Shown here piece after piece: positions 1-7,906 of a stretch of 64,000 nucleotides of DNA. The translations under genes and the position numbers were made by a program. How positions within the stretch are numbered: position 1 is the stretch's first letter; each line of letters opens with the position of its first letter. The stretch comes from Phycisphaeraceae bacterium. GTDB taxonomy: Bacteria; Planctomycetota; Phycisphaerae; Phycisphaerales; UBA1924. Under the pieces are notes generated by a model, which saw only the letters and a program-made list of their open reading frames with translations, was not told the origin of the DNA and made no database searches. The DNA is taken from NCBI GenBank assembly GCA_019636615.1, contig JAHBXF010000001.1, positions 1,240,001-1,304,000 on the forward strand, in the 5' to 3' direction.

Positions 1-949
1 ACTACCTGGGAAAGCCGCGAGCCCCTCGCGGAGGAGGGGCGTCGTGACGCACGTACAGAATCAACTGCATCGGTCGCAGCGGCGCGTGTGCCGCGTGCTC
101 GGCCAGCGCGATCGACCCAGCGGTACAAGGCTGTGCCCAGAGACGATGATGCGCGGCTGGTGCAGCGGATGCACGAGCTGGTCCTCGGCATCCTCGGCGT
201 GGCTACCGGATGATGTGCGGGATGCTGCGGCTCGACGGGTTCCGCGTGAACTTCAAGCGTGTGCACCGGCTGTGGCGTCGTAGAGGGCTTCCAGAGTGCC
301 CCAGAAGCAGCACAAACGCAGGCGTCTGGGCCACTCGGAAGAACGGCATCGTGCGGCGTCGGGCAACAAAGGACCATGTGTGGTGCGTGGACTTCATCTA
401 TGACCGGGATGAGCGTGACCGTCAGCTCAAGTGCTTGAGCGTGATCGATGAGTTCACACGGAGTGCCTGGCGGCGGAGGTGGACCGGTGCATCACCGGCG
501 CGGACGTTGTTGATGTGCTGACGGAGTTGATGACCATCCGCGGGGTGCCGGTGCACATCCGCAGCGACAACGGGCCGGAGTTCGTGGCCAAGGCCCTCAG
601 GCGGATGGCCGAGATCACGGGCATAGAGAACCTGTACATCGCCCGGGAGCCGTGGAGAACGGGTACGCCGAGCTTCCACTCGCGGCTGCGGATGAACTGC
701 TCAACGCTGAAGAGTTCGCGGATGTGCGGGAGGCCAAGGCGCTGGCCGCGGCGTGGAAGAACGAGTACAACCATCGTCGGCCGCACTCGTCGCTGGGGTA
801 TGTCCCGCCGGCGGTGTACGCGGCGAATCTTGAGAGGGGAGACGAGGCCCCTCTCCCCTCTCAAACTCACCCCTCTACCCCCCACGAGACGGATTCGTTC
901 ATGATCGAGGCGATGGCCGGTACAATCAACCGACTCTCATAGGACCTGG
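1..949 (+). pseudogene. IS3-family transposase (orfB) remnant, multiply frameshifted
   Basis: Decayed DDE integrase-type transposase of an IS3-family element. The expected blocks occur in the right order but in different frames: VDFIYD with the first catalytic Asp (387-404), VIDEFTR (about 440-460), IRSDNGPEF with the second Asp (557-583), ENGYAE with the catalytic Glu (655-672) and NHRRPHSSLGY near the C-terminus (769-801). Small base losses break the frame close to 461, 673 and 708, and further breaks lie near 110, 195 and 295-345, so no active enzyme can be made. The 5' part (orfA and the left end) lies outside the window. The cluster of one- and two-base gaps could be genuine decay or, less likely, sequencing error. 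Confidence 0.85.
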
Positions 950-971
950 TACAGAAAGTGGGGGCAGATCA
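950..971. repeat. Probable right terminal inverted repeat of the IS3 element
   Basis: Directly after the transposase remnant the sequence ends in GTGGGGGCAGATCA, the inverse of a typical IS3-family terminus that begins TGATCTGCCCCC. The outermost TCA matches the family's usual TG...CA ends. The matching left end is not in the window, so the boundary is inferred. Confidence 0.55.
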
Positions 972-978
972 CCCCGCC

Positions 979-1178
979 CCCCCCCCGCCCGCACGCGACA
1001 TCCACAAGGGTTCGTGAACCACAACACGCACGCCCACTCCCAGCCGGTGGGGGTGCCGGGGGAGGGCGGCAAGCCCTCCCCGGCATGCGCGGCATCATCG
1101 CCGCTGGCTCTGCCATCGGTTCGCGCCGTTGAACCCCTCCTCAGCATGCGCGGCACGTTCGCCGTTGGCCTCGGATCG
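979..1178. repeat. 200-bp direct repeat, copy 1
   Basis: This stretch is repeated almost base for base at 3485-3684; I see one difference, in the CACAAGG/CACCAGG region near the start. It contains a strong GC-rich hairpin (left arm 1056-1067, right arm 1073-1083, five-base loop). Both copies read as an open frame on the minus strand, but that frame has no recognisable domain and composition can explain it. Copy 1 begins about 8 bp after the IS end. It is probably a dispersed non-coding repeat or a miniature element. Confidence 0.85.
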
Positions 1179-1264
1179 GCGGGTGGCATCGCTCATTTCA
1201 GGCCGAGAACTCGTGCCACCGCATCGCCGGTTCCTCCGGCGATCGGTGCGAATGCCCCCTCAAC

Positions 1265-1570
1265 TCACCTCCACGCGCGCCCGCCTTCCATGAACTTCTC
1301 GACCCACGACACGACATCGGCGGCCGTCAGGCCATGCGGCCACGCTGCATCGGCGTAAGTGGCCCTGTCCTTGATGATACCGAGCACCAGCGCGGCCTTG
1401 CGGCCCGATGCCCCCTGCTCTCACCGTCAGGGTGGCCGCCCTCAAACGAGCCGCCCATCCGGCCGCCTACTGAGCCCCCCATCGAATCACCTATAGAGCC
1501 TCCCTCACCCGCCGAGCCAGCCCCAACCGATCATGCCTCGCTCGCCAAGGTCAATCTCCAGTTCACCCAT
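1265..1570 (-). pseudogene. Frameshifted small protein remnant
   Basis: The minus strand keeps coding-like pieces in different frames. A start-like MGELEIDLGERGMIG segment lies near 1568-1520, a Gly/Ser-rich middle near 1500-1400, and a well-formed C-terminal piece containing ALVLGIIKDRATYADAAWP and VSWVEKFMEGG ends at a TGA at 1265-1267. The middle and the tail would join if the run of five G near 1410 had one more base. I recognise no family. This reads as a decayed gene in the accessory zone; the alternative is chance open frames in GC-rich DNA. Confidence 0.35.
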
Positions 1571-1751
1571 GATCGCGCGCCCAGCACTGATGGGGGAAGG
1601 GATACGGCAGAGGTATCGATACGGGCGTTTGCGGGCAGAAATCACCTCGTTCCGCCTTGGCGGTCAGTTGGTCCGCCGCCGTCTGCATTGATCGAACTGT
1701 CGCACGATTTGCGCGGACGCTCAGCCATGGCGAGCACGAGCCGCGTCCATG

Positions 1752-2705
1752 TCAGTCATACACAGCGGTGATCGTACAGTTGCACCAGTTGGAAGTAGAA
1801 CATGATTCCACTCGCTCGGGATCATCACAGTCATCGCATGGAATGCAGGGGCTAGAGACAAACTTGGCAGTCGCCACCCGGGTGCCGTGAAGGTCCGCCG
1901 AAGCCTTGCACGTTCCAGCGAGAATCTCGATGAACTCAACCCCCTGCGCGTCGTATAACATCGCCATTTCTTGAAAGGACCGGCGCTGCATCTCGCTGCA
2001 GTTCCGTCCTTCAATATGCAGGTGCCAAGCCATAGCCGAGCAGATTTGGTGCTTCGGCATGTTTGAGAACCCCTGGTCCAAGAATCGATTCAATGTGCGC
2101 CACGCCGCGTCTTGGGGTCTTGGCAGGCGTTTATGCTCCTCAGTAAACGCAACAACGTCGCCAGCAACTTCGCTAGTAGACAGCGCGTCGTTCGGTGTGG
2201 AGCGGAACAAGTGCTTGAGCAAACTGAACGCTTCTAGGGCGACGAAAACGCCGTCACTCCCGATGAAGCGATGCTCTTCTGCTAAAGTGGACAAGATTCG
2301 ATCCGACAGCAGATGCATGAGACGCTCAGTCGCCCCGTTTGCCCCAGTGCCGTTGCAGCGAGCGATCTGTGTCTGTTGTAGAATCTCCTCTTCTGTGATT
2401 CCCCAATGCCGCAATCTCGACAACCTTTGATGATATATATTAAGGTCTTCGTTCTGCGCCTTAGTAAGGATGATGCTGTCAAACAGTTCCTGATCTGAGT
2501 TGACAAAAAAGCGCTGTTGGCAGGTCTTGCATGTTCCGTACCGCTTGGGCAGCCGGGGGTTCAAGCTGGCTCGACAGTTGGGGCAAGTCGGTGAGCGACG
2601 GTCTTTGCACTCTCGGCATGCCTCTCGGCCATCAATCAAAAACCCGGCGACAAACCGCTGAATGGCACCGCAGTAGTGACAATTAAACGAAGCCGAGTCG
2701 CTCAT
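1752..2705 (-). CDS. Hypothetical protein with N-terminal zinc ribbons and C-terminal Cys cluster
   Basis: A 317-residue protein I cannot assign. Residues 1-70 hold repeated Cys pairs (CHYC, CREC, CPNC, CKTC) typical of tandem zinc ribbons. The middle (about 75-260) is helix-rich and mostly polar, without a membrane segment. The last 50 residues carry a second group of cysteines (CIPCDDC and CNC). The start is supported by a GGGAG ribosome site seven bases upstream of the ATG. Its codon use is less GC-biased than most of the window, and it sits between the two 200-bp repeats, consistent with acquisition by transfer. Paired Cys groups suggest metal or nucleic-acid binding, but this is inference only. 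Confidence 0.75.
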   Translation of the reverse strand: MSDSASFNCHYCGAIQRFVAGFLIDGREACRECKDRRSPTCPNCRASLNPRLPKRYGTCKTCQQRFFVNSDQELFDSIILTKAQNEDLNIYHQRLSRLRHWGITEEEILQQTQIARCNGTGANGATERLMHLLSDRILSTLAEEHRFIGSDGVFVALEAFSLLKHLFRSTPNDALSTSEVAGDVVAFTEEHKRLPRPQDAAWRTLNRFLDQGFSNMPKHQICSAMAWHLHIEGRNCSEMQRRSFQEMAMLYDAQGVEFIEILAGTCKASADLHGTRVATAKFVSSPCIPCDDCDDPERVESCSTSNWCNCTITAVYD

Positions 2706-2841
2706 GGCACTCCCTTCTGAGTATTCGCCAGCCGAAGCCCTTGGCTAAGCCTAACGATGCTCCCACGCTTGTGTACGTCCGCGCCAGAACGTCCCTGCGC
2801 ATCAAACACAGATGCACGGACCGGCATTGGCAACTGTTCAG

Positions 2842-3315
2842 TCACCGCAACTTCGCACTCCAAACGCCAATCACAATCGCAAAGAGAATGAGAAGTGCCA
2901 CGAGGCCGACACCGCCCCTCAATACTCCGGCGGCGATCACGCTGCGGAGTTCAATGCCAGTCATCTCGGCCACTCGTTTCGACTCAACACTATGTTGATA
3001 TCTCGCCTTTGCCCCTGTCGCTGGCAACTCCGTATTGAGGGCTCGGCGAGCGCTATCGCGAGCGACCTGCTGTGCCTGTGCCTCGGCCCGCTTCGCATCT
3101 TCCCGCCGGCGAGCGTCAGCCATTACCCCCCGTTTCCTCTCTGCCTCTGTGTTCTTCTCTGCTTCGCCAGGCACGCGGATGCTCACGGCGCACACGGGGC
3201 AAGGCGAGGCAGTGCCGGCATCGTTAAGGTCAAAGACCACGGGTTCCTTACAGATGGGGCATGTAAGATGAATCGACTGTGAGCCGGTCAATGATCGCTT
3301 GATCTTGTATTCCAC
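2842..3315 (-). CDS. Zinc-ribbon protein with C-terminal membrane anchor
   Basis: About 157 residues from a GTG start at 3315 (MEYKIKRS...). A longer reading to 3387 is open but looks unlike coding sequence. It has one zinc ribbon (CPIC...CPVC, residues about 19-45), then a charged helix rich in Glu, Arg and Ala (about 50-110) that may form a coiled coil, then one hydrophobic segment near the C-terminus (VALLILFAIVIGVW) ending SAKLR. This layout suggests a tail-anchored protein with a cytoplasmic zinc finger. It lies 136 bp upstream of, and on the same strand as, the other zinc-ribbon gene, so the two may be co-transcribed. The function is unknown. Confidence 0.65.
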   Translation of the reverse strand: MEYKIKRSLTGSQSIHLTCPICKEPVVFDLNDAGTASPCPVCAVSIRVPGEAEKNTEAERKRGVMADARRREDAKRAEAQAQQVARDSARRALNTELPATGAKARYQHSVESKRVAEMTGIELRSVIAAGVLRGGVGLVALLILFAIVIGVWSAKLR

Positions 3316-3484
3316 GCCGGGGTCTCCACGGGTTCGATTGGGCCATCTTAGCACGCCCAGCGATCCGAACACCCCATGGCCGCGCACGTCGGGTGGCCCC
3401 TATCGCTTCTTGGTTGCGACTCGTGCCCCCCCCCGTCCCCCGGCGATCGGTGCGTCTTCCCCTCACCATCAGTGCCCCCGCCCT

Positions 3485-3684
3485 CCCCCCCCGCCCGCAC
3501 GCGACATCCACCAGGGTTCGTGAACCACAACACGCACGCCCACTCCCAGCCGGTGGGGGTGCCGGGGGAGGGCGGCAAGCCCTCCCCGGCATGCGCGGCA
3601 TCATCGCCGCTGGCTCTGCCATCGGTTCGCGCCGTTGAACCCCTCCTCAGCATGCGCGGCACGTTCGCCGTTGGCCTCGGATCG
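3485..3684. repeat. 200-bp direct repeat, copy 2
   Basis: Second copy of the repeat at 979-1178, in the same orientation, offset by 2506 bp. The hairpin is conserved (arms near 3562-3573 and 3579-3589). Similarity stops abruptly after ATCG at 3684, where the sequence passes into the RHS remnant side. The two copies enclose the two zinc-ribbon genes. Confidence 0.85.
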
Positions 3685-3771
3685 CCGACACACCCTGTCC
3701 GGTGACGCGTGGGCGATGGCGCGGGCGGCCCCGCTGGAACCCGAGCCGAGCAGATCTGCACACCCACGCCG

Positions 3772-4236
3772 AGAAGTCTCCGGGTTGTCTAAGGGAACGG
3801 GGGTGACTACAAACGCCTCGGGCGACTTGGGAAGGAAGACCCAGCGTGTTACCTCCGCCCCGGCTTGCGCGGCGTCGATCTCCACGCCCTCGAACCGGGC
3901 GGACGTCGTGTTCGTCCACGAGAGGGCCTTTTGGTAGAACTCGCCCGATTGGAAGTCCGCGGCGACAGGCGTCCCGCCCGGGGGCGTGGCGAAGGTCACC
4001 GAGTTGGCAGCTGGTGCAAAGCCCATCAGGTCCACCGTTCCCGGTACGGTACGCGAGGTGTACTGGTTGAGGAGGTTGGGTGTGTTGGTGGCGGTGCGGA
4101 GGTTCTGGCCCGCGCTGTCGCCGCCCGACTTGGTCTGCGTGCGGTTGCCGATGTGGTCGAAGGTGTACTCGAACTGCTGGCCGGGCATGAGGATATCGCC
4201 GTCTGGGCCGGCCGGGGGAAGGTCGATGTGACGCTT
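3772..4236 (-). pseudogene. RHS/YD-repeat protein fragment
   Basis: About 155 codons match the style of planctomycete RHS-repeat proteins: FEYTFDHIGNRTQTKSGGD is a YD-type repeat (consensus-like YDxxGNR), followed by LLNQYTSRTVPG and a beta-rich stretch to about VTPVPLDNPETS. Nothing upstream or downstream extends the similarity: no signal peptide, no core barrel, no C-terminal toxin domain. RHS proteins normally exceed 1000 residues, so this is an internal fragment left by deletion. It abuts repeat copy 2 on one side and an unrelated membrane gene on the other. Confidence 0.7.
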
Positions 4237-4275
4237 GCCCCCGGTCATCCCGCACGCCCTCGTCGAACCGCAGCC

Positions 4276-4351
4276 CCCGCGCGGCACCGCGGCGCATGAG
4301 CCCATTGCTCATTCGCTCGCAAGTGTCCAGTTCCCGCGCGGCACCGCGGCG
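4276..4351. repeat. Short 19-bp direct repeat pair
   Basis: CCCGCGCGGCACCGCGGCG occurs at 4276-4294 and again at 4333-4351, 57 bp apart, in the gap between the RHS fragment and the next gene. Each copy contains the partly self-complementary CCGCG/CGCGG motif. The role is unknown; it may be a product of local duplication. Confidence 0.6.
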
Positions 4352-4411
4352 AGAGCGCCTGTGAGTGAGACCACTCCACCCGACTTCACACACGCGTCTG
4401 GGCCGCGCGGC

Positions 4412-4885
4412 TCAGCGGGCCACACGGCCGCACTCGGGGCACGCGCTTTGGCGAGCCAGCCCGGCCAGGTCGTACCCGCAGTTGGCGCACAATCCCGGCA
4501 CGCGCGGCCCATAGTGCGAAATGCCGAGCACGCCCCGGATGAGTGAACACATCACGTAGATGATGATCGTGATGGCCATGCACAGGAGAGGACCATCATT
4601 TGCAGGCGTGAGCACGCCGCCGACCAGCGCGGTGATGGCGGTAGGCACGGCGATGGACAGCATGCCCGAGCCCCACGGGCCGTGCCAGAGCCCGAAGACA
4701 AAGAACGGGGAGCAGAGGAACCCTACGGCGGCGCCGATCATCGCCGCGAACTCGACCAAGTGCCACAAGCCCATTCCCAGGCAGGCGATGGTTCCAAAGA
4801 TGGCCCCCAGGAGAACAGAGCACGCAAGCGTTGCGGCTATGCGCAAGAATCGCGACCTGAAAGTGCGCCACGTGTCCTGTTCCAC
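4412..4885 (-). CDS. Small membrane protein with C-terminal zinc ribbon
   Basis: About 157 residues from a GTG start at 4885; the open frame runs further upstream, but that part lacks coding character. Four hydrophobic segments (around residues 12-35, 38-60, 70-92 and 95-115) are followed by a cytoplasmic zinc ribbon CANCGYDLAGL...CPECG. A CxxCGYDLxGL ribbon after membrane helices is a very common architecture of uncharacterised planctomycete proteins. No ribosome site is visible, which leaves the start uncertain. The function is unknown. Confidence 0.7.
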   Translation of the reverse strand: MEQDTWRTFRSRFLRIAATLACSVLLGAIFGTIACLGMGLWHLVEFAAMIGAAVGFLCSPFFVFGLWHGPWGSGMLSIAVPTAITALVGGVLTPANDGPLLCMAITIIIYVMCSLIRGVLGISHYGPRVPGLCANCGYDLAGLARQSACPECGRVAR

Positions 4886-5454
4886 TCGGTCATGATACGT
4901 CGCGGTGCGCGATGTCGGCGATGCGGAGTCGGCGGCGCGGCACCGGGGTGCTGCGGGATGCCGCGCCGGGCGGACGATTCGTGTCATTCCAAACCAGCAC
5001 CACAATCGCCCCCGACCAATCCCGTTCCCATCCGCCGCCGGCGCATGCGGCCTCGTGCCCCCCCGCGCACGCAGATTCTGGACAATCAGAGGGGCTGGGC
5101 TGGGCGCGGCTGTAACGAAAAAAGGTATTATGGGGCGGCTCGAACACCGAGATGTTGCGGGCAGGGTGCCTACATTCCGGGCGATATAGGTGGCAGCGCA
5201 CATTCGTCGCGCTGTCGAGACGGCGGGCAACTCGGTAGCAATACGACATGGATACCCCACGACGCAGCGCCGTGGGGCGTAGGCGGATCAGCGTGGCGGG
5301 GCCTCTGACGGTGCGGCGCAGCGTGGCGCCTCGCGGGGCAAGCCGGCATGGTCATGCAGGGCGACTCCGCGGCGCAGCTCGCGGAACCACCCCGCAATGC
5401 CGTGGATATTCAATCTCGTTGGGGGTCGTCTCACTCTCTTGGGGGTAACATCAG
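4886..5454. other. Gene-free interval upstream of the M48 protease
   Basis: I see no convincing gene here. Open frames on both strands lack domain features. One clear hairpin lies at 5255-5277 (arms CCCCACG and CGTGGGG), about 180 bp before the protease start; it could belong to its leader. No RNA gene was recognised. Confidence 0.5.
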
Positions 5455-7698
5455 ATGCAGCAAAGCACCACGCTCTCGATCCACGAACAGATCGAGGGCT
5501 CGCAGGAGATGTTCGCCGGCGCGTTCACGGGCGAGTGGAAGCCGGTGTACCGCTCCGCGGCCTACCGCCTCGCGCTCTCGATCTCGGCGGTCTTCATGAT
5601 CGTCGTGATCGTCGCCTTTATCGCGGCGATCGCCGGGCTGGGCTGGCTCCTCTACTGGCACACCACCGAGAACACGTGGATGGTCACGCAGGGTCTGGGC
5701 GATTCGAAGCGCCTGGGGCTGCTCGCCTACAGCGCGGGCGGGGTCTTCGGCCTGGTGCTGCTCATCTTCCTCGTCTACCCGGTGGTGTGGCTCTTTGCGC
5801 CCAAGCCCCCGCCCCCGGATGTATCAGAGGTCTACGCGGGCGAAGAGCCGCGCCTCTTCGCGTTTGTCGAGATGGTGTGCGTCAAGATGAACGCGCCGGC
5901 GCCCAGGCGCATCTTTATCACGGGCGAGGCCAACGCCTCGGCCGAGATGATGGGCGGGCTGCTGGGCCTCTTCGGGCCGAGCCGCCTGGGGCTGCACATC
6001 GGCCTGCCGCTGGTGGCGGGCATGGACGCGACCTCCTTCGCGGCGGTGCTGGCGCACGAGTTCGGGCACTTCTCGCAAGGCGCGGGGATGCGCGCCACCG
6101 CCCTCCTGCACCGCATGTCGTACTGGATGCTGCAGGCCGCCTACCGCCCGGGCGGGGCCGACGCGATCATCGGCGGCATGCTCAAGCCCAACAGCCCCGC
6201 GGTCTTTAAACTGGTGGGGTTTCTGCTGGGCGCGGCGATCTGGGTCGTGCGGCTCATCCTCAAGATCGTGCTCATCGCGGGTTTCGCGATCGCGCAGGCG
6301 ATGTCGCGCCGCATGGAGTTCGACGCCGACGCGCACGCGGCCCGCTTCGTGGGCAGCGCGGCCGCGCAGGCCGTGTGGCCCAAGGTCTACGCGCTGGGCC
6401 TGGCCTCTGGCGAGGTAGACCAGATGATGGCCGAGCACTGGAAGAACAAGCGGCTGCCCGAAGACCTGCCCATGCTCATCGCCTCGTTCAGCAAGCGGCT
6501 GTCGCCCGACGCCCGCTCGAGCATCAAGCAGATGATGGAGGACAAGCGCACGGGGTGGTTCGAGTCTCACCCCGCCACGGGCCGGCGCATGGCGTACATC
6601 GACTCGCTGCGCGAGCCGGGCATCTTCAGGCTCGACGAGCCGGCGCGGTCGCTCTTTACCAACTTCGACGAAACGAGCAAACGCGCGTCGTACAACCACT
6701 TCAAGGAACGCGTGGGCGACGAGATCTTCACCGCCACCTTCGTGCCGGCCGAGACGATCTTCGCCGGCCTCAAGCAGGAGGAAGAACGCTCCGGCCTGTG
6801 CCTGAAATACCTGGGCTTTGAACCCGCCGAGTGGCGGCCCCTCGTGCTGGGCATGAAGGAACTCACGCCCAGCAGCGATCCGCAGAAGTCATGGGCACGC
6901 GTGAAAGAAGCACGCGCCACCCTCTCGCAGTCGGCCGGGGCGGCGCGCGCGGCGGTGGACGAGTTTGTCAAGGCCGACAAAGCCCTGCTCGACGCCGCCG
7001 CCTCGCCCGCGGCCTTCGATCTGGGCATCGGCAAGATCGATGATGGCCTTGGCTTTGAAGAGCGCACGCGGCCACGCGTCGGCGCCGCCGCGGCCAAGGC
7101 GCAGCCGGCCCTCATGGCCTCGGCCGCCGCGATGGATGTCGCCCTGGACGCCGGCGCGGCCCGCGTCGGCGCGTGCCTGCGCCTGCTCGCGTCGCGGGGC
7201 ATCGAGTCTCGCCTGCCCGGCGCGGCCGCGCTGCGCGAGCGGGCGGCCGTGCTGGTGACGGCGCACGCGGCCCTGGCCAACGCGTTCATGGAGATGAAAC
7301 AACTGCGCGAAGAGTCGCGCCGCCTCCTGGTGTATTGCTATTACAGCGACCACCCCAAGCACAAGGAATCGGTGAAGGAGCCGCTGAGGGCCCTCTCCGA
7401 CACCGTGCGCGACCGTCTCGCTTCGCTTCGCGCCGACCTCGGGGCTGTTTCCTCGGCCTTTGACGGGGTTGACGGCGTGCCCACCAACCTCGGCGAGGCG
7501 GTGGTGCGCGATTCGCCGGGGTGGCGCGAATACGGCCACATCTGCGAAACCGCGATGGGCGCGGTCAGCCGCTACGCCGTGGTCAACCGCCGCACCACGC
7601 TGGAACTGATCGAGATCGCCGCGAAGGTTGAGGCCGGCCTGACCAAAGCGGCCAACCGCAGCGCCCAGGGCGAGGCGAAGGCATCGCAGACGGCGTGA
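5455..7698 (+). CDS. M48-family membrane zinc metalloprotease
   Basis: A 747-residue membrane protein with an HExxH zinc site, HEFGH at residues 201-205. The likely third ligand is Glu288 in RRMEFDADAHA, the arrangement of the HtpX/Ste24 (M48) family. Two hydrophobic segments near residues 40-70 and 90-115 precede the catalytic domain, and one or two more lie at about 245-280. The C-terminal half (about 330-747) is an Ala-rich, mainly helical extension absent from HtpX (about 300 residues), so the protein is roughly twice the usual size. GGGGG eight bases upstream supports the ATG. It probably acts in membrane protein quality control, but the substrate is unknown. A hairpin terminator follows. 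Confidence 0.85.
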   Translation: MQQSTTLSIHEQIEGSQEMFAGAFTGEWKPVYRSAAYRLALSISAVFMIVVIVAFIAAIAGLGWLLYWHTTENTWMVTQGLGDSKRLGLLAYSAGGVFGLVLLIFLVYPVVWLFAPKPPPPDVSEVYAGEEPRLFAFVEMVCVKMNAPAPRRIFITGEANASAEMMGGLLGLFGPSRLGLHIGLPLVAGMDATSFAAVLAHEFGHFSQGAGMRATALLHRMSYWMLQAAYRPGGADAIIGGMLKPNSPAVFKLVGFLLGAAIWVVRLILKIVLIAGFAIAQAMSRRMEFDADAHAARFVGSAAAQAVWPKVYALGLASGEVDQMMAEHWKNKRLPEDLPMLIASFSKRLSPDARSSIKQMMEDKRTGWFESHPATGRRMAYIDSLREPGIFRLDEPARSLFTNFDETSKRASYNHFKERVGDEIFTATFVPAETIFAGLKQEEERSGLCLKYLGFEPAEWRPLVLGMKELTPSSDPQKSWARVKEARATLSQSAGAARAAVDEFVKADKALLDAAASPAAFDLGIGKIDDGLGFEERTRPRVGAAAAKAQPALMASAAAMDVALDAGAARVGACLRLLASRGIESRLPGAAALRERAAVLVTAHAALANAFMEMKQLREESRRLLVYCYYSDHPKHKESVKEPLRALSDTVRDRLASLRADLGAVSSAFDGVDGVPTNLGEAVVRDSPGWREYGHICETAMGAVSRYAVVNRRTTLELIEIAAKVEAGLTKAANRSAQGEAKASQTA

Positions 7699-7737
7699 GG
7701 GGCGCGATGTGCGGGGCGGCTGATGAAGAATCGAACA

Positions 7738-7768
7738 AGCCCCCGCCCTTCGCGGCGGCGGGGTCTTT
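7738..7768 (+). terminator. Probable intrinsic terminator after the M48 gene
   Basis: CCCCGCC (7741-7747) pairs with GGCGGGG (7757-7763) and is followed by TCTTT. The U-tract is short, so termination may be partial. Confidence 0.5.
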
Positions 7769-7906
7769 CGCTGCAACCGCACCCGGTAGAATCCCAAAGC
7801 AGTACACTACATGGGCGGCGCGGCCGCTCGAAAGGGGGCAACCCCTCCGCAGGCAGCCAGAAACCCGGCGCTCACCATCGGGCGCGTTCATTCGAGGAGG
7901 CGGGCA

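Noticed and set aside
979-1178. The minus-strand frame shared by both 200-bp repeats as a real protein.
   Set aside because: The shared peptide is Gly/Pro/Arg-rich and lacks a ribosome site; the reading frames extend into unrelated flanks, which differ between the copies.
3601-4305. RHS sequence as part of an active polymorphic toxin system.
   Set aside because: Only about 155 codons remain, without export signal, core or toxin tip, and no immunity gene is adjacent.
4886-5454. A tRNA or other RNA gene in the gap before the protease.
   Set aside because: No cloverleaf, no T-loop consensus and only one isolated hairpin was found.
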